Shown here: piece after piece, positions 1-8,080 of the stretch
Layout: each line of letters opens with the position of its first letter
How positions within the stretch are numbered: position 1 is the stretch's first letter
Source: Mycetocola lacteus
GTDB taxonomy: Bacteria; Actinomycetota; Actinomycetes; Actinomycetales; Microbacteriaceae
Direction of reading: 5' to 3'
NCBI RefSeq assembly: GCF_003667575.1
Contig: NZ_RCUY01000001.1
Span: 310,001 to 374,000, forward strand
Length of the DNA stretch: 64,000 nucleotides
Notes under the pieces: model-generated
What the model was told of the DNA's origin: nothing
The model's database searches: none
What the model saw: only the letters and a program-made list of their open reading frames with translations
Translations under genes and position numbers: made by a program

Positions 1-315
1 CGCGACGCCGCCGGCCACCAGCACGCTGTTCACCAGTCCGGTGCCCAGGTCCACCGTGGTCCAGATCTTCGAGTAGTTCTCAAACGTCAGCTCGGTGGGC
101 CAGAACGCCCCGCGGGCCACGGCCAGGTCGGAGTTGATCGAGGCGAAGAAGATGTAGAGCACCGGCACCATCGAGAAGACCAGCAGCGCGGCCAGGATCA
201 CGATCAGCAGGGGCTTGGGCAACAGCCGGTGGATCTGCGCCTGGCGGGCACCCTCCTTGGCGCTGGCGCGGTGCGGGGTCACGCGTACGGGGGCGATCGT
301 GTTACTTGCGGACAC
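1..315 (-). CDS. Carbohydrate ABC transporter permease, MalG-like (partial)
   Basis: This is the second membrane subunit of a binding-protein-dependent sugar importer, cut by the left window edge. Reading the minus strand from a GTG at 315 gives 105 codons: a basic N-terminus, a hydrophobic first membrane helix (ILAALLVFSMVPVLYIFFAS), then a periplasmic stretch ending in FENYSKIW, which is typical of MalG/LacG-type permeases. The GTG overlaps the 3' end of the upstream permease by 14 bases, so the two are translationally coupled. The catalytic loop and the remaining helices lie outside the window. No ATPase gene is visible; such importers often share a distant MsmK/UgpC-type ATPase. Confidence 0.85.
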   Translation of the reverse strand, partial: MSASNTIAPVRVTPHRASAKEGARQAQIHRLLPKPLLIVILAALLVFSMVPVLYIFFASINSDLAVARGAFWPTELTFENYSKIWTTVDLGTGLVNSVLVAGGVA

Positions 316-1351
316 GGGAACCACCATCCTCTCCGGTGTCGAGCTTCACTGCTCGCAGGTAGATAAAGAGCGGAATCGCGATCAGGATCAGCGAGATCAC
401 GGCCATCGCGGCCGACAGTCCGAACCTGAAGTTCTGGAAGCCGGTGATGTAGGTGAGCACGGGCAGGACGTTGACATCCGCCGGTGCGGGGATTCCAAAC
501 AGCACAAACGGGAGGGTGAAGTTATTGACCGAGTGCAGGAAGGAGATGATCAGCGCCAGGGTGATCGGGCCCTTGAGGTAGGGCAGGATGACGTAGCGCA
601 GCTTGGTCCACCAGCCGGCACCGTCCAGCGCCGATGCCTCGTGTACCTCGGAGTCCACCGACTGCAGACCCGAAAGCACCAGCAGGTAGATAAAGGGCCA
701 GGATGCCCAGATCTGCACAAACACCAGCGCCCAGTAGGACTGCGGTCCGTTGAGCCAGAGGCCCCCGTCGATGCCGAAGTTCTTGAGCATCGCGTTGCCC
801 ACCCCGTCGGGCTGGAGCATGGTGCGCCACACGGTACCCACCACGAAGGTCGGCAGCACGTAGGGCACCAGGAACAGCGAGCGAACCAGGCCCCGACCGC
901 GGAAGCGGTTCTGGGTGGCCAGGGCCGCGGCGACACCGATCGGCAGGCAGATCAGGGTCACCAGGACCGCGTAGCCCACGCTGATGCCGATGGACTGGAT
1001 CAGCGAGGACTTGGTCAGCGCCTCCACATAGTTGGAGATGCCGATAAACGGGGCGCTGATCCACTGCCGCAGCGTGTACTGGTCGAGATCCATCAGGGAA
1101 ATCACCAGTCCCAGCACCAGCGGGACCAGGATCACCACCACCATCAAGATACCGCCGGGGGCGAGCATCCAGAGCGGGCGATCACGCTCGCCGATCTTCC
1201 GGGCCCGACGCGGGCGACCCTTGGGAGGCGAGGAGGGGGCGGGGTGCCCGCCCCGGCGCGCGGCAGTGCGCGCCGGGGTGGCATCGGCGCTCGCGGCGGC
1301 AGTGGCCGCGAGCGCATCGGCGCGGGTGCGCGCCTCGGGGGTGGTAACCAT
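302..1351 (-). CDS. Carbohydrate ABC transporter permease, MalF/UgpA-like
   Basis: This is the first membrane subunit of the sugar ABC importer (349 aa). An Ala/Arg/Pro-rich cytoplasmic N-terminal extension of about 60 residues precedes six predicted membrane segments, starting at WMLAPGGILMVVVILVPLVL. The permease signature region contains EASALDGAGWWTKLRYVILP, the EAAxxDGA loop that docks with the ATPase. It lies 20 bases downstream of the binding-protein gene and overlaps the next permease, so the three form one operon read leftward. The ATG at 1351 follows a GGAAGAG ribosome binding site. The sequence alone does not reveal the substrate. Confidence 0.93.
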   Translation of the reverse strand: MVTTPEARTRADALAATAAASADATPARTAARRGGHPAPSSPPKGRPRRARKIGERDRPLWMLAPGGILMVVVILVPLVLGLVISLMDLDQYTLRQWISAPFIGISNYVEALTKSSLIQSIGISVGYAVLVTLICLPIGVAAALATQNRFRGRGLVRSLFLVPYVLPTFVVGTVWRTMLQPDGVGNAMLKNFGIDGGLWLNGPQSYWALVFVQIWASWPFIYLLVLSGLQSVDSEVHEASALDGAGWWTKLRYVILPYLKGPITLALIISFLHSVNNFTLPFVLFGIPAPADVNVLPVLTYITGFQNFRFGLSAAMAVISLILIAIPLFIYLRAVKLDTGEDGGSRVRK

Positions 1352-1371
1352 GATGAATCTCTTCCGGTGTC

Positions 1372-2724
1372 TTACTTCGCGCGATCCAGAGCGGACTGAG
1401 CCTTTTCCTGCTCGGTCTTCAGGGCGGAGGTGATCTGATCGGTGCTCACAGATCCGGCGTTGAGCGACGGGATGGCCTGAACCACCACGTTGGTCAAGCC
1501 CAGCTGCACGTCACCCCAGGCACCGCTGAACGGGGTGCCCACGGAGAGCTTGGAGGCTGCAACGATCGGGGCGAGCTTCTCGTTGTCCTTTTCCAGCGCC
1601 TCGGCTGCCTGGGCGTTGGTAGGCATCTCGCCGAAGGTGTCGTAGTAGACCTTCTGTTCCTCGGCGGTGGTGAGCATCTCGATCAGGGCGAAGGAGAGGT
1701 CCTTGTTCTTGGAGTAGTCGGCAACCACGAAGTTGGATCCGCTGAGGATCGAGGCTGCTTCCTTACCGTCGGAGGGACGCTTGGTCTCCCCCGGCGGAAC
1801 GGTCGGCATGACCGCGTAGGCGTACTTACCGGCCACGGCCGAGGCTTCCAGGGTGTTGATCGAGGTCGCGGTGACCATCGGCATGAACGCGGCCTTGCCG
1901 TCGGCGAACGAGGCGAGCGCCTGGCTGGCCTTCCACCCGATCGCCGCCGGGTTGACCACCTTGTCCTGGGTCAGCCAGCCGAAGTAGGTCTCATAGGCCT
2001 TGATGGTGACCGGATCATCCATGCGCACCTTCTTGCCATCGATGATCGGGTTCCCGGCTTGGGTCGACATCGCCCAGATGAACTTCCACGGGTCGAAGTT
2101 GTCGCCGTAGGCGATGCTCAGACCGTACACGTCGTCGTGGGTCAGTTTCTTTGCCTGCTCAAGCAGTCCGTCCCAGGTGTCGGCGGGCTTGTCGATGCCG
2201 GCGGCGGCGAGCATCTCGGTGTTGTAGGCCATCACAAACGGACGGCTTCGGGCGGGGATCCCCACCTCGTTGTCCTTGTCCGGTCCGGAAATCCCCAGGC
2301 TGGCCTCGGTGAAGCGGTCGCGGCCACCCACCTTCTTCCATTCCTCGTCACCGAGCTTAACGAAGGCGCCGGTGGCGTAGGCGGTCGGGGTGAACGTGGT
2401 TCCCAGCGAGTAGATGTCCGGGCCCTGGCCCGAGACCACCGAGGTCTGGATCTTGGTCAGCTCATCGTTGGCGCTGGCGAAGGTTTCGAACTTCACCTCG
2501 GCACCGGTCTTGGCCTTGAACTTTTCGCTCACATCGGCGAACCACTTCTGCTGTTCCTCCGGGTAGAGCGTGTTGGCGTCGGTCAGAACGTTCAGGGTCT
2601 TGCCCTTACCGTCCAGCGCGCCGGCGCCATCGCCGGGTGCGTCACCGCCGCTCGCGCAACCGGCGAGAGTGATCGCGCCGGCCGCCAGTAGCGCCGTGGT
2701 CAGGGCGAATTTTTTCTTCATCAT
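1372..2724 (-). CDS. Sugar ABC transporter substrate-binding lipoprotein
   Basis: This extracytoplasmic solute-binding protein (450 aa) is of the family-1 (MalE/UgpB) type. It begins MMKKKFALTTALLAAGAITLAGC, a lipoprotein signal with lipobox LAGC; the mature protein would be lipid-anchored at the Cys. The body shows family features such as GQGPDIYSLG, the FADGKAAFMP segment and WGDVQLGLTNVV near the end. It heads the importer operon and is divergent from a LacI regulator across a 121-base gap carrying a palindromic operator. The proximity of glucuronate isomerase suggests a uronide or plant-derived glycoside as cargo, but that is inference. Confidence 0.93.
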   Translation of the reverse strand: MMKKKFALTTALLAAGAITLAGCASGGDAPGDGAGALDGKGKTLNVLTDANTLYPEEQQKWFADVSEKFKAKTGAEVKFETFASANDELTKIQTSVVSGQGPDIYSLGTTFTPTAYATGAFVKLGDEEWKKVGGRDRFTEASLGISGPDKDNEVGIPARSRPFVMAYNTEMLAAAGIDKPADTWDGLLEQAKKLTHDDVYGLSIAYGDNFDPWKFIWAMSTQAGNPIIDGKKVRMDDPVTIKAYETYFGWLTQDKVVNPAAIGWKASQALASFADGKAAFMPMVTATSINTLEASAVAGKYAYAVMPTVPPGETKRPSDGKEAASILSGSNFVVADYSKNKDLSFALIEMLTTAEEQKVYYDTFGEMPTNAQAAEALEKDNEKLAPIVAASKLSVGTPFSGAWGDVQLGLTNVVVQAIPSLNAGSVSTDQITSALKTEQEKAQSALDRAK

Positions 2725-2802
2725 CCGAGCTCCTCCTTGAGTGGGTGAAACCGTGGCTCAAAACCCCGGTGCACCGACTCTAGACAAAACGACAAACTTT
2801 CA

Positions 2803-2814
2803 GCAACCGTTTGC
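2803..2814. promoter_or_regulatory. Putative LacI-family operator
   Basis: GCAACCGTTTGC is a 12-base near-palindrome with 10 of 12 symmetric positions and a central CG step, the usual form of LacI/GalR operators. It lies between the divergent importer operon (start at 2724) and the lacI-type gene (start at 2846), 32 bases before the regulator's ATG. It could control both directions. No binding data are available. Confidence 0.6.
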
Positions 2815-2845
2815 CAAAAATTGCCAAGTGTGGTTTTCTCTGGAT

Positions 2846-3868
2846 ATGAGTAATGACCCGGTGTCGCCGTCAACCAGACCCGCGACGATTCACGATGTGG
2901 CCCGCGAAAGCGGATTTGCCGCCTCGACCGTTTCGCGCGCGCTCTCCAATCCGGGCCGAGTAAATGCCCAGACCAGGGAGAAGATCGTGGCGATTGCCCG
3001 GGCCCTCAACTACACCCCGAATACCCAGGCCCGCGCCCTCACCTCGGGGCAGACCGGCTCGATCGCGGTGTTGGTCTCCGACATCACCAACCCGTTTTAC
3101 TTCGGGCTGATTCGTGGCACACAGCAGCAGCTCAAGGCGGCAAACTACCTGCAGATGCTCGTGGACACCGCCGAGTCCAGCGACTCCGAGGCGGCCACCA
3201 TCGACTCGCTGCGCCGCTCGGCCGACGGGGCAATCCTCACCGCATCCCGGCTCTCCGACCAGCAGCTGCTCTCGCTCGCCGAGCGGATGCCGCTGGTCGC
3301 GATCAACCGTCATGTGCCCGGGATTCCCGCGGTCATCATCGACACCCCGTTCGGAATCGATCAGGCCCTCGACCACCTCGCCTCCCTCGGCCACCGCCGG
3401 ATCACCTACGTGTCCGGACCCGATATGTCCTGGTCCAATGAGCGCCGCTGGCAGCGCCTGGAAAAGACCGCGCAGAAGCTCGGCGTCCACCCCGTGCGCA
3501 CCCGCGAATACGCCCCGAGCATGGCCTCGGGTGCGGCGGCAGCGGAGGCGATGATCAACAGCGAATCCACCGCCTGCGTGGTGTTCAACGACCTGATCGC
3601 GATCGGGATGCTTGAGCGATTCCGCGAGCGCGGCGTCCGCGTCCCCGAGGACATCAGCGTGGTCGGCTGCGACGACATCTTCGGGGCCGATTTCTGCAAT
3701 CCCCCGCTCACCACGCTCACCGCACCGATCGAGCGCGCGGGCCGGATGGCCGTCTCGATGCTGCTGTCCCGGCTCGAAGCCGGTGCGGACGCTCCGCCGC
3801 CCCCGCCGATGCTGCTGCCCACCCACCTGACCGTGCGCAAGTCCACCGGCCCCGCCCGGGAGCACTAG
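2846..3868 (+). CDS. LacI-family transcriptional regulator
   Basis: This is a sugar-responsive repressor of 340 aa. The N-terminal helix-turn-helix reads ATIHDVARESGFAASTVSRA, followed by the hinge region SNPGRVNAQTREKIVAIARA and NYTPNTQARAL. A periplasmic-binding-protein-like effector domain follows, with VLVSDITNPFYF early and SVVGCDDIFGADFCNPPLTT near the end. I chose the ATG at 2846 because the DNA-binding domain starts 13 residues later; the frame is open further upstream but has no family homology there. It is divergent from the sugar importer and runs into uxaC after 61 bases, so it probably regulates both in response to a sugar. Confidence 0.93.
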   Translation: MSNDPVSPSTRPATIHDVARESGFAASTVSRALSNPGRVNAQTREKIVAIARALNYTPNTQARALTSGQTGSIAVLVSDITNPFYFGLIRGTQQQLKAANYLQMLVDTAESSDSEAATIDSLRRSADGAILTASRLSDQQLLSLAERMPLVAINRHVPGIPAVIIDTPFGIDQALDHLASLGHRRITYVSGPDMSWSNERRWQRLEKTAQKLGVHPVRTREYAPSMASGAAAAEAMINSESTACVVFNDLIAIGMLERFRERGVRVPEDISVVGCDDIFGADFCNPPLTTLTAPIERAGRMAVSMLLSRLEAGADAPPPPPMLLPTHLTVRKSTGPAREH

Positions 3869-3929
3869 CCACCCACAGTTTTGCACCACCGCGTTACCGA
3901 CCCCAGCCAATGAAGACAGGGAGACACCC

Positions 3930-5342
3930 GTGACTCAGCTCACCCCACACCCCGATCGTCTGCTTCCGGCAGACCCCACCACACTCGCGATCGCCCGGCG
4001 ACTCTATGGGGAGGTGGCGGGTGCGCCGATCCTCTCCCCACACGGGCACGTGGATGCCACCCTGCTGCTGGAAAACGCGGCGTTCCGGGATCCCGCCGAG
4101 CTGCTGATCACCCCGGACCACTACGTCACCCGGCTACTGCACGCCCACGGTGTTGCCCTGGGTGATCTGGGACTGGCCGACCGCGGCGTGGCCTCCACCG
4201 CGAGCGGATCCGACATCTGGCGCAGGTTCGCCAGCCACTGGCACCACTTCGCCGGAACCCCGGTGCGCTACTGGTTCGAAACCGAACTGCACGATGTGTT
4301 TGGGATCACCGAGGTCCCCTCCGCCGACACTGCAGACTCGATCTATGCGCAGATCGCAGCCAAACTGGCGCAGCCCGGGTGGCGGCCGCGGGCGCTGTTT
4401 GAACGCTTCAACATCGAGGTCTTGGCCACCACCGATGATCCCGCCGACTCGCTGGATGCCCACCGCGCCCTGGCCGAGGATCCCACCTTCCACGGACGCG
4501 TGCTGCCAACCTTCCGCGCCGACCGCTATATGGATCCCTCGGCTCCGGCCTGGCGCGGTGCCCTCACCGCGATCGCCGAGGCCGCCGATATCGACACCGG
4601 CACCTACGCGGGCCTGATCGCCGCGCTGCGGAACCGCCGCGCACACTTCATCACCCACGGTGCCACGGCCACCGACACCGGCGTGCTTGAACCCACCGCC
4701 GAGCCGCTCCCCCTCGCCGAGGCCGAACGCATCCACGCCGCCGCCCTGGCCGGAACCGCGACCGAGGCCGACGCCGTCGCCTACCGCCGCAACATGCTCT
4801 ACCGCTATGCCGAGATGGCGGCCGAGGACGGCCTGGTGATGCAGCTGCACCCCGGTGTGATCCGCGGACACCACACGCCGACCCTGGAACGCTTCGGCCC
4901 CGACACCGGACACGACCTCCCCGACCAGGGCTCCTTCACCCGCCCCCTGCGCCGCATGCTCCAGGACTTCGGAACCAACGACACCTTCCGCCTGGTGCTG
5001 TTCACCGTGGACGAGACGGTGTTCTCCCGGGAAATCGGCCCGCTTGCCGGGTTCTACCCCTCGGTGTATGCGGGGGCGCCGTGGTGGTTCATCGACACCC
5101 CGGCGGCCATCGCCCGCTACCGCTCGGCCGTGACCGACAGCGCCGGCTTTGCCAAAACCTCGGGGTTCATCGACGACACCCGCGCGTTCTGCTCGATCCC
5201 CGCCCGCCACGACATGTCCCGCCGCGCGGATGCCGCATTCCTTGCCGGACTGGTGGCCACCCATCAGCTGGGCGAGGATGAGGCGGCGGTGCTGATCCGA
5301 GATCTCACGGACCGCATCCCGCGCGAGGTCTTCCGCCTCTAG
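3930..5342 (+). CDS. uxaC: Glucuronate isomerase (uronate isomerase)
   Basis: This enzyme interconverts D-glucuronate with D-fructuronate (and galacturonate with tagaturonate) as the first step of the Ashwell pathway in the cytoplasm. The 470-residue length is normal for UxaC. The amidohydrolase-type metal motif HGH lies in LSPHGHVDATLLLEN near residue 32. Other family blocks include TTDDPADSLDAH, RADRYMDP and PSVYAGAPWWFIDTP. The GTG at 3930 follows GGGAG with good spacing. It stands 61 bases after the lacI-type gene and is probably cotranscribed with it. The next pathway enzyme, fructuronate reductase (UxuB), is not in the window; mannonate dehydratase lies 4.5 kb on. Confidence 0.95.
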   Translation: MTQLTPHPDRLLPADPTTLAIARRLYGEVAGAPILSPHGHVDATLLLENAAFRDPAELLITPDHYVTRLLHAHGVALGDLGLADRGVASTASGSDIWRRFASHWHHFAGTPVRYWFETELHDVFGITEVPSADTADSIYAQIAAKLAQPGWRPRALFERFNIEVLATTDDPADSLDAHRALAEDPTFHGRVLPTFRADRYMDPSAPAWRGALTAIAEAADIDTGTYAGLIAALRNRRAHFITHGATATDTGVLEPTAEPLPLAEAERIHAAALAGTATEADAVAYRRNMLYRYAEMAAEDGLVMQLHPGVIRGHHTPTLERFGPDTGHDLPDQGSFTRPLRRMLQDFGTNDTFRLVLFTVDETVFSREIGPLAGFYPSVYAGAPWWFIDTPAAIARYRSAVTDSAGFAKTSGFIDDTRAFCSIPARHDMSRRADAAFLAGLVATHQLGEDEAAVLIRDLTDRIPREVFRL

Positions 5343-5436
5343 ACCGAACAGTCCACACCAGGGGTCCCGCGCGAGGTCTTCCGCCTCTAGACCGAACAGT
5401 CCACACCAGGGGTCCCGCGCGAGGTCTTCCGCCTCT
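5317..5436 (+). repeat. 48-bp tandem duplication of the uxaC 3' end
   Basis: A 24-base block covering the last codons of uxaC (from TCCCGCGCGAGG to TTCCGCCTCT) occurs exactly at 5317, 5365 and 5413, a period of 48 bases. The first block is inside uxaC. The second again ends in the same TAG codon. The third has lost the stop and runs into CGGCAG. The 24-base spacer between blocks is also repeated exactly. Codons before each stop read PREVFRL. Confidence 0.95.
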
Positions 5437-5506
5437 CGGCAGGATCTCAACCTGGCCGATTCGGGCGCACAGGTGTGCGCATCTGATTCTGCGGTGGGCG
5501 GACAAC

Positions 5507-5544
5507 ACCGTGCGGATCCCCGGTATTCCGGGGGTCCGCACGGT
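5507..5544. terminator. Strong hairpin after uxaC
   Basis: A 17-base stem starting ACCGTGCGGA pairs with its complement around a TATT loop, with one G-T wobble only. There is no T-run after it. A smaller hairpin, GCGCAC-AGGT-GTGCGC, lies at 5465-5480. Together they probably end the lacI-uxaC transcript before gnd. The rest of the 5437-5703 gap contains nothing else I can name with confidence; the gnd promoter must lie in it. Confidence 0.6.
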
Positions 5545-5703
5545 CGCCCACAGCACTGAACAAAGGTGCATGGGCAAAACCGTTTCCGGGCATGTGAGGT
5601 TTGCTAAGTTGATCACAACCCATGCTCGGAGCCGCGCGTTTCTGCGTCTCTTCCAGGCATGTCCAGCGCATCCCCTTTCCATAATCCCCGAATTGGAGTA
5701 ACC

Positions 5704-7155
5704 ATGACGGAAGCAGCACAGGCAAACATTGGCGTGATCGGAATGGCGGTCATGGGCAGCAACCTCGCCCGTAACCTGGCGAGCCGCGAGGGTAACACCG
5801 TCGCAATTTTCAACCGCTCGCCCGAGCGCACCCGCGGTGTTGTCGAGGCACACCCGGAGGCCGGCTTTGTGGCCAGCGAGACCATCGATGAGTTTGTGGC
5901 TTCGCTGCAGAAGCCGCGCACCGCGATCATCATGGTGCAGGCGGGCGCCGGCACCGATGCCGTAATCAACCAGCTGACCGAGCGCTTCGAGCCCGGCGAC
6001 ATCATCGTGGACGGCGGCAACGCCCTCTACACCGACACCATCCGCCGAGAAAAGGCCGTGAGCCCGACCGGCATCCACTTTGTGGGTGCGGGGATATCCG
6101 GTGGCGAGGAGGGCGCACTCAAGGGCCCGTCGATCATGCCCGGTGGAACCGCCGAGGCCTATGAGACCCTGGGTCCGATCCTCTCCTCGATCGCCGCGGT
6201 CGCCGAGGGTGAGCCCTGCGTGACCCACGTGGGTACCGACGGTGCCGGCCACTTCGTGAAGATGATCCACAACGGTATTGAGTACGCCGACATGCAGCTC
6301 ATCGCCGAGGCGTACGATCTGCTGCGCTACAACGCGGGTCTGACCCCGGCCGAGATCGCCGACGTGTTCACCGAGTGGAACAAGGGTGAGCTGGAGAGCT
6401 ACCTGATCGAGATCACCGCCGAGGTTCTGCGCCAGGTGGATGCCAAGACCGGCCAGCCGCTGGTTGACGTGATCCTGGACCAGGCAGGTTCCAAGGGAAC
6501 CGGCGTCTGGACCGTGCAGAACGCACTGGCCCTGGGCGTCCCGGTGTCGGGTATCGCCGAGGCCGTGTTTGCACGTTCGCTCTCCTCGCACCCCGAGCAG
6601 CGCGAAGCCGCCGCGGGTCTGCCGGGTCCGGCAAACCCGGTGGCCGTGACCGACCGCGACGCCTTCATCGAGGACGTCCGCCAGGCACTCTACGCCTCGA
6701 AGATCGTCGCCTACTCGCAGGGCTTCGACGCGATCCGCGCCGGTGCCGCCGAGTACAACTGGAACATCGACCTGGGTGCCGTCTCGCGCATCTGGCGTGG
6801 GGGCTGCATCATCCGCGCCCAGTTCCTCAACCGCATCGCCGACGCGTACGCCGAGCAGCCGAACCTGGCCGCCCTGCTGACCGCACCGTACTTCTCGGAC
6901 GCGATCACCGCGGGCCAGGAAGCCTGGCGTCGGGTTGTGGTTTCGGCCACCCAGACCGGCATCCCCGCCCCGGCGTTCTCCTCCTCGCTGGCCTACTACG
7001 ACGGTCTGCGTGCCAAGCGTCTGCCGGCCGCAGTGGTCCAGGGTCAGCGCGACTTCTTCGGTGCTCACACCTATAAGCGCGTCGACATCGAGGGAACCTT
7101 CCACACCCTGTGGTCGGGAGACCGTACCGAGATCAGCGCCACCGACTCGCACTAG
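5704..7155 (+). CDS. gnd: 6-phosphogluconate dehydrogenase, decarboxylating
   Basis: This enzyme oxidises and decarboxylates 6-phosphogluconate to ribulose 5-phosphate in the oxidative pentose phosphate pathway (483 aa, normal length). The N-terminal nucleotide-binding fold reads GVIGMAVMGSNLARNLASR with NRSPERT after the second strand, which fits NADP+. The active-site blocks are GAGISGGEEGALKGPSIMPG and HFVKMIHNGIEYADMQLIAE, including the catalytic Lys. IWRGGCIIRAQFL and YDGLRAKRLPAAVVQGQRD follow. The start at 5704 follows GGAG and begins right before the fold. A terminator lies downstream. Confidence 0.97.
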   Translation: MTEAAQANIGVIGMAVMGSNLARNLASREGNTVAIFNRSPERTRGVVEAHPEAGFVASETIDEFVASLQKPRTAIIMVQAGAGTDAVINQLTERFEPGDIIVDGGNALYTDTIRREKAVSPTGIHFVGAGISGGEEGALKGPSIMPGGTAEAYETLGPILSSIAAVAEGEPCVTHVGTDGAGHFVKMIHNGIEYADMQLIAEAYDLLRYNAGLTPAEIADVFTEWNKGELESYLIEITAEVLRQVDAKTGQPLVDVILDQAGSKGTGVWTVQNALALGVPVSGIAEAVFARSLSSHPEQREAAAGLPGPANPVAVTDRDAFIEDVRQALYASKIVAYSQGFDAIRAGAAEYNWNIDLGAVSRIWRGGCIIRAQFLNRIADAYAEQPNLAALLTAPYFSDAITAGQEAWRRVVVSATQTGIPAPAFSSSLAYYDGLRAKRLPAAVVQGQRDFFGAHTYKRVDIEGTFHTLWSGDRTEISATDSH

Positions 7156-7236
7156 TTCCGGTTCTCATCACCCTCATCTGCCAGATCGAGGTTCTGTGCC
7201 GGATCGAGGTTCTGGAACTGGCAAACGGGTAATCTC

Positions 7237-7270
7237 GCGGCCTCGCCCCATCGGGCGGGGCCGCGTTTTT
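7237..7270 (+). terminator. Rho-independent terminator after gnd
   Basis: GCGGCCTCGCCC pairs with GGGCGGGGCCGC across a CATC loop (12-base stem, one wobble) and is followed by GTTTTT. It ends gnd before the oppositely oriented accessory genes. A 13-base direct repeat, GATCGAGGTTCTG, occurs twice just upstream (about 7184 and 7202). Confidence 0.88.
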
Positions 7271-7279
7271 GCTCCGAAT

Positions 7280-7492
7280 TCAACGGCCCTTCCAGCCGAC
7301 CCGTTGCAAACCATGACGCTCCCGTAGCCCGCGCCACCGAAAGAGCAGGATGTCGGCCAGGAAGGCCGCAAACGGCTCGTCTCGTTCTCTCCGGTACCGC
7401 TCGCGGAGTTCCTCGATGCTGGCCTCTTCGTAGGGGAACTCATCGTCAATGATCGATGTGTCAAGGTCTTCCCGAAGCTCTTCCTCGGACAT
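7280..7492 (-). CDS. Small protein with RWRGLR core, copy 2 of a duplicated cassette
   Basis: This is a 70-residue, charged, soluble-looking protein that I do not recognise. An acidic N-terminal half (MSEEELREDLDTSIIDDEF) leads to the basic segment ADILLFRWRGLRERHGLQ. The second half aligns with the 68-residue protein at 7874-8080: both carry D-I-L-x-x-R-W-R-G-L-R-x-R-H-G. Each copy follows a gene for a membrane protein, or its remnant, so this is the second gene of a duplicated two-gene cassette. It starts 15 bases after the remnant's stop. Reading-frame integrity and paralogy support a real gene; its function is unknown. Confidence 0.6.
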   Translation of the reverse strand: MSEEELREDLDTSIIDDEFPYEEASIEELRERYRRERDEPFAAFLADILLFRWRGLRERHGLQRVGWKGR

Positions 7493-7507
7493 TGTCGCCT
7501 CTCTTTC

Positions 7508-7743
7508 TCAGGGGATTGGAGTGGTGGGGGCACCGCCTATTCGATGAACCGGTTCGGAGTCAAGGAGGTAGGCGAGCGCATCCAGGTATGGCCGCAACGC
7601 TACGCGCAAGGCACGGTCATAAACAGTGCGTGAGTCGATAGGAACATGCCCCCAAACAGCATCGCCAGGCTCGTTAGCGCATCGGCAAACGGGGACAGCA
7701 AGAATCGCACCGATCTGCTTCCCCAACGCACTTCGCGATTCAC
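7508..7743 (-). pseudogene. Deletion remnant of the membrane/GAF-like gene (second cassette copy)
   Basis: Reading from a GTG at 7743 (good GGAGGTGA ribosome site) gives 47 codons, including VRFLLSPFADALTSLAMLFG, which matches LRFLLSPFAEAMTCVAILFG of the intact 259-residue paralogue at 8077-8856. That frame stops at 7600. In another frame the following sequence encodes VALRPYLDALAYLLDSEPVH up to a stop at 7508. This resembles the C-terminus of the paralogue (HVALMPYAEAMEFAIVAAEH). About 190 middle codons are missing and the two ends are out of frame, so the gene is broken. A short membrane peptide might still be made from the GTG. Confidence 0.75.
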
Positions 7744-7873
7744 TCGAATCACCTCCGAGCTCTATCTTTCGCTTCGTCTAGCCGGCCACGGTCCTGATCG
7801 TTGAAACTGTGGAAACTTCGATGCGATGAGTGCGCTGTGGAGGATGCTCAGGCTGCCTTCCGCGGTTCGCGCA

Positions 7874-8080
7874 CTACCGAAGCTGACTGGGGTGAATCCC
7901 GTGGCGCCTTCGTAGTCCACGCCAGCGCAGATGAAGAATGTCCAACGCAATTGCGCGCATCCCCGCGGCAACCTGGCGCTCAATAGCATCGCTAAAGTCC
8001 TTTGCCGTGTCGTGGTCGGCCCAGTATGGTTCCCGTGCAGGCGTCTGCAGTTCGGGCTGCTGCTCGTCGATGTCGCTCAT
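7874..8080 (-). CDS. Small protein with RWRGLR core, copy 1
   Basis: This 68-residue protein is a paralogue of the one at 7280-7492. Residues 42-62 read RAIALDILHLRWRGLRRRHG and match the other copy through the D-I-L-x-x-R-W-R-G-L-R core. The N-terminal half is divergent and acidic. The ATG overlaps the stop of the upstream membrane-protein gene in an ATGA, so the two are translationally coupled. The basic, amphipathic core could bind nucleic acid, membrane or the partner protein; nothing in the sequence decides between these. Confidence 0.65.
   Translation of the reverse strand: MSDIDEQQPELQTPAREPYWADHDTAKDFSDAIERQVAAGMRAIALDILHLRWRGLRRRHGIHPSQLR

Noticed and set aside
2741..2845. Longer start for the LacI regulator (in-frame ATG at 2741)
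   Set aside because: The extra 35 residues precede the conserved helix-turn-helix, have no family match, and would place the start upstream of the predicted operator.
5305..7152. A 615-codon minus-strand frame opposite gnd
   Set aside because: It is antisense to a well-conserved enzyme, and its C-terminal GRPRAGPLVW repeats only mirror the 48-bp uxaC tandem repeat.
7508..7726. Intact 72-residue gene starting at 7726
   Set aside because: Its N-terminal half is an out-of-frame reading of the membrane helix found in the paralogue; only its C-terminal half is homologous, so it is part of a pseudogene.
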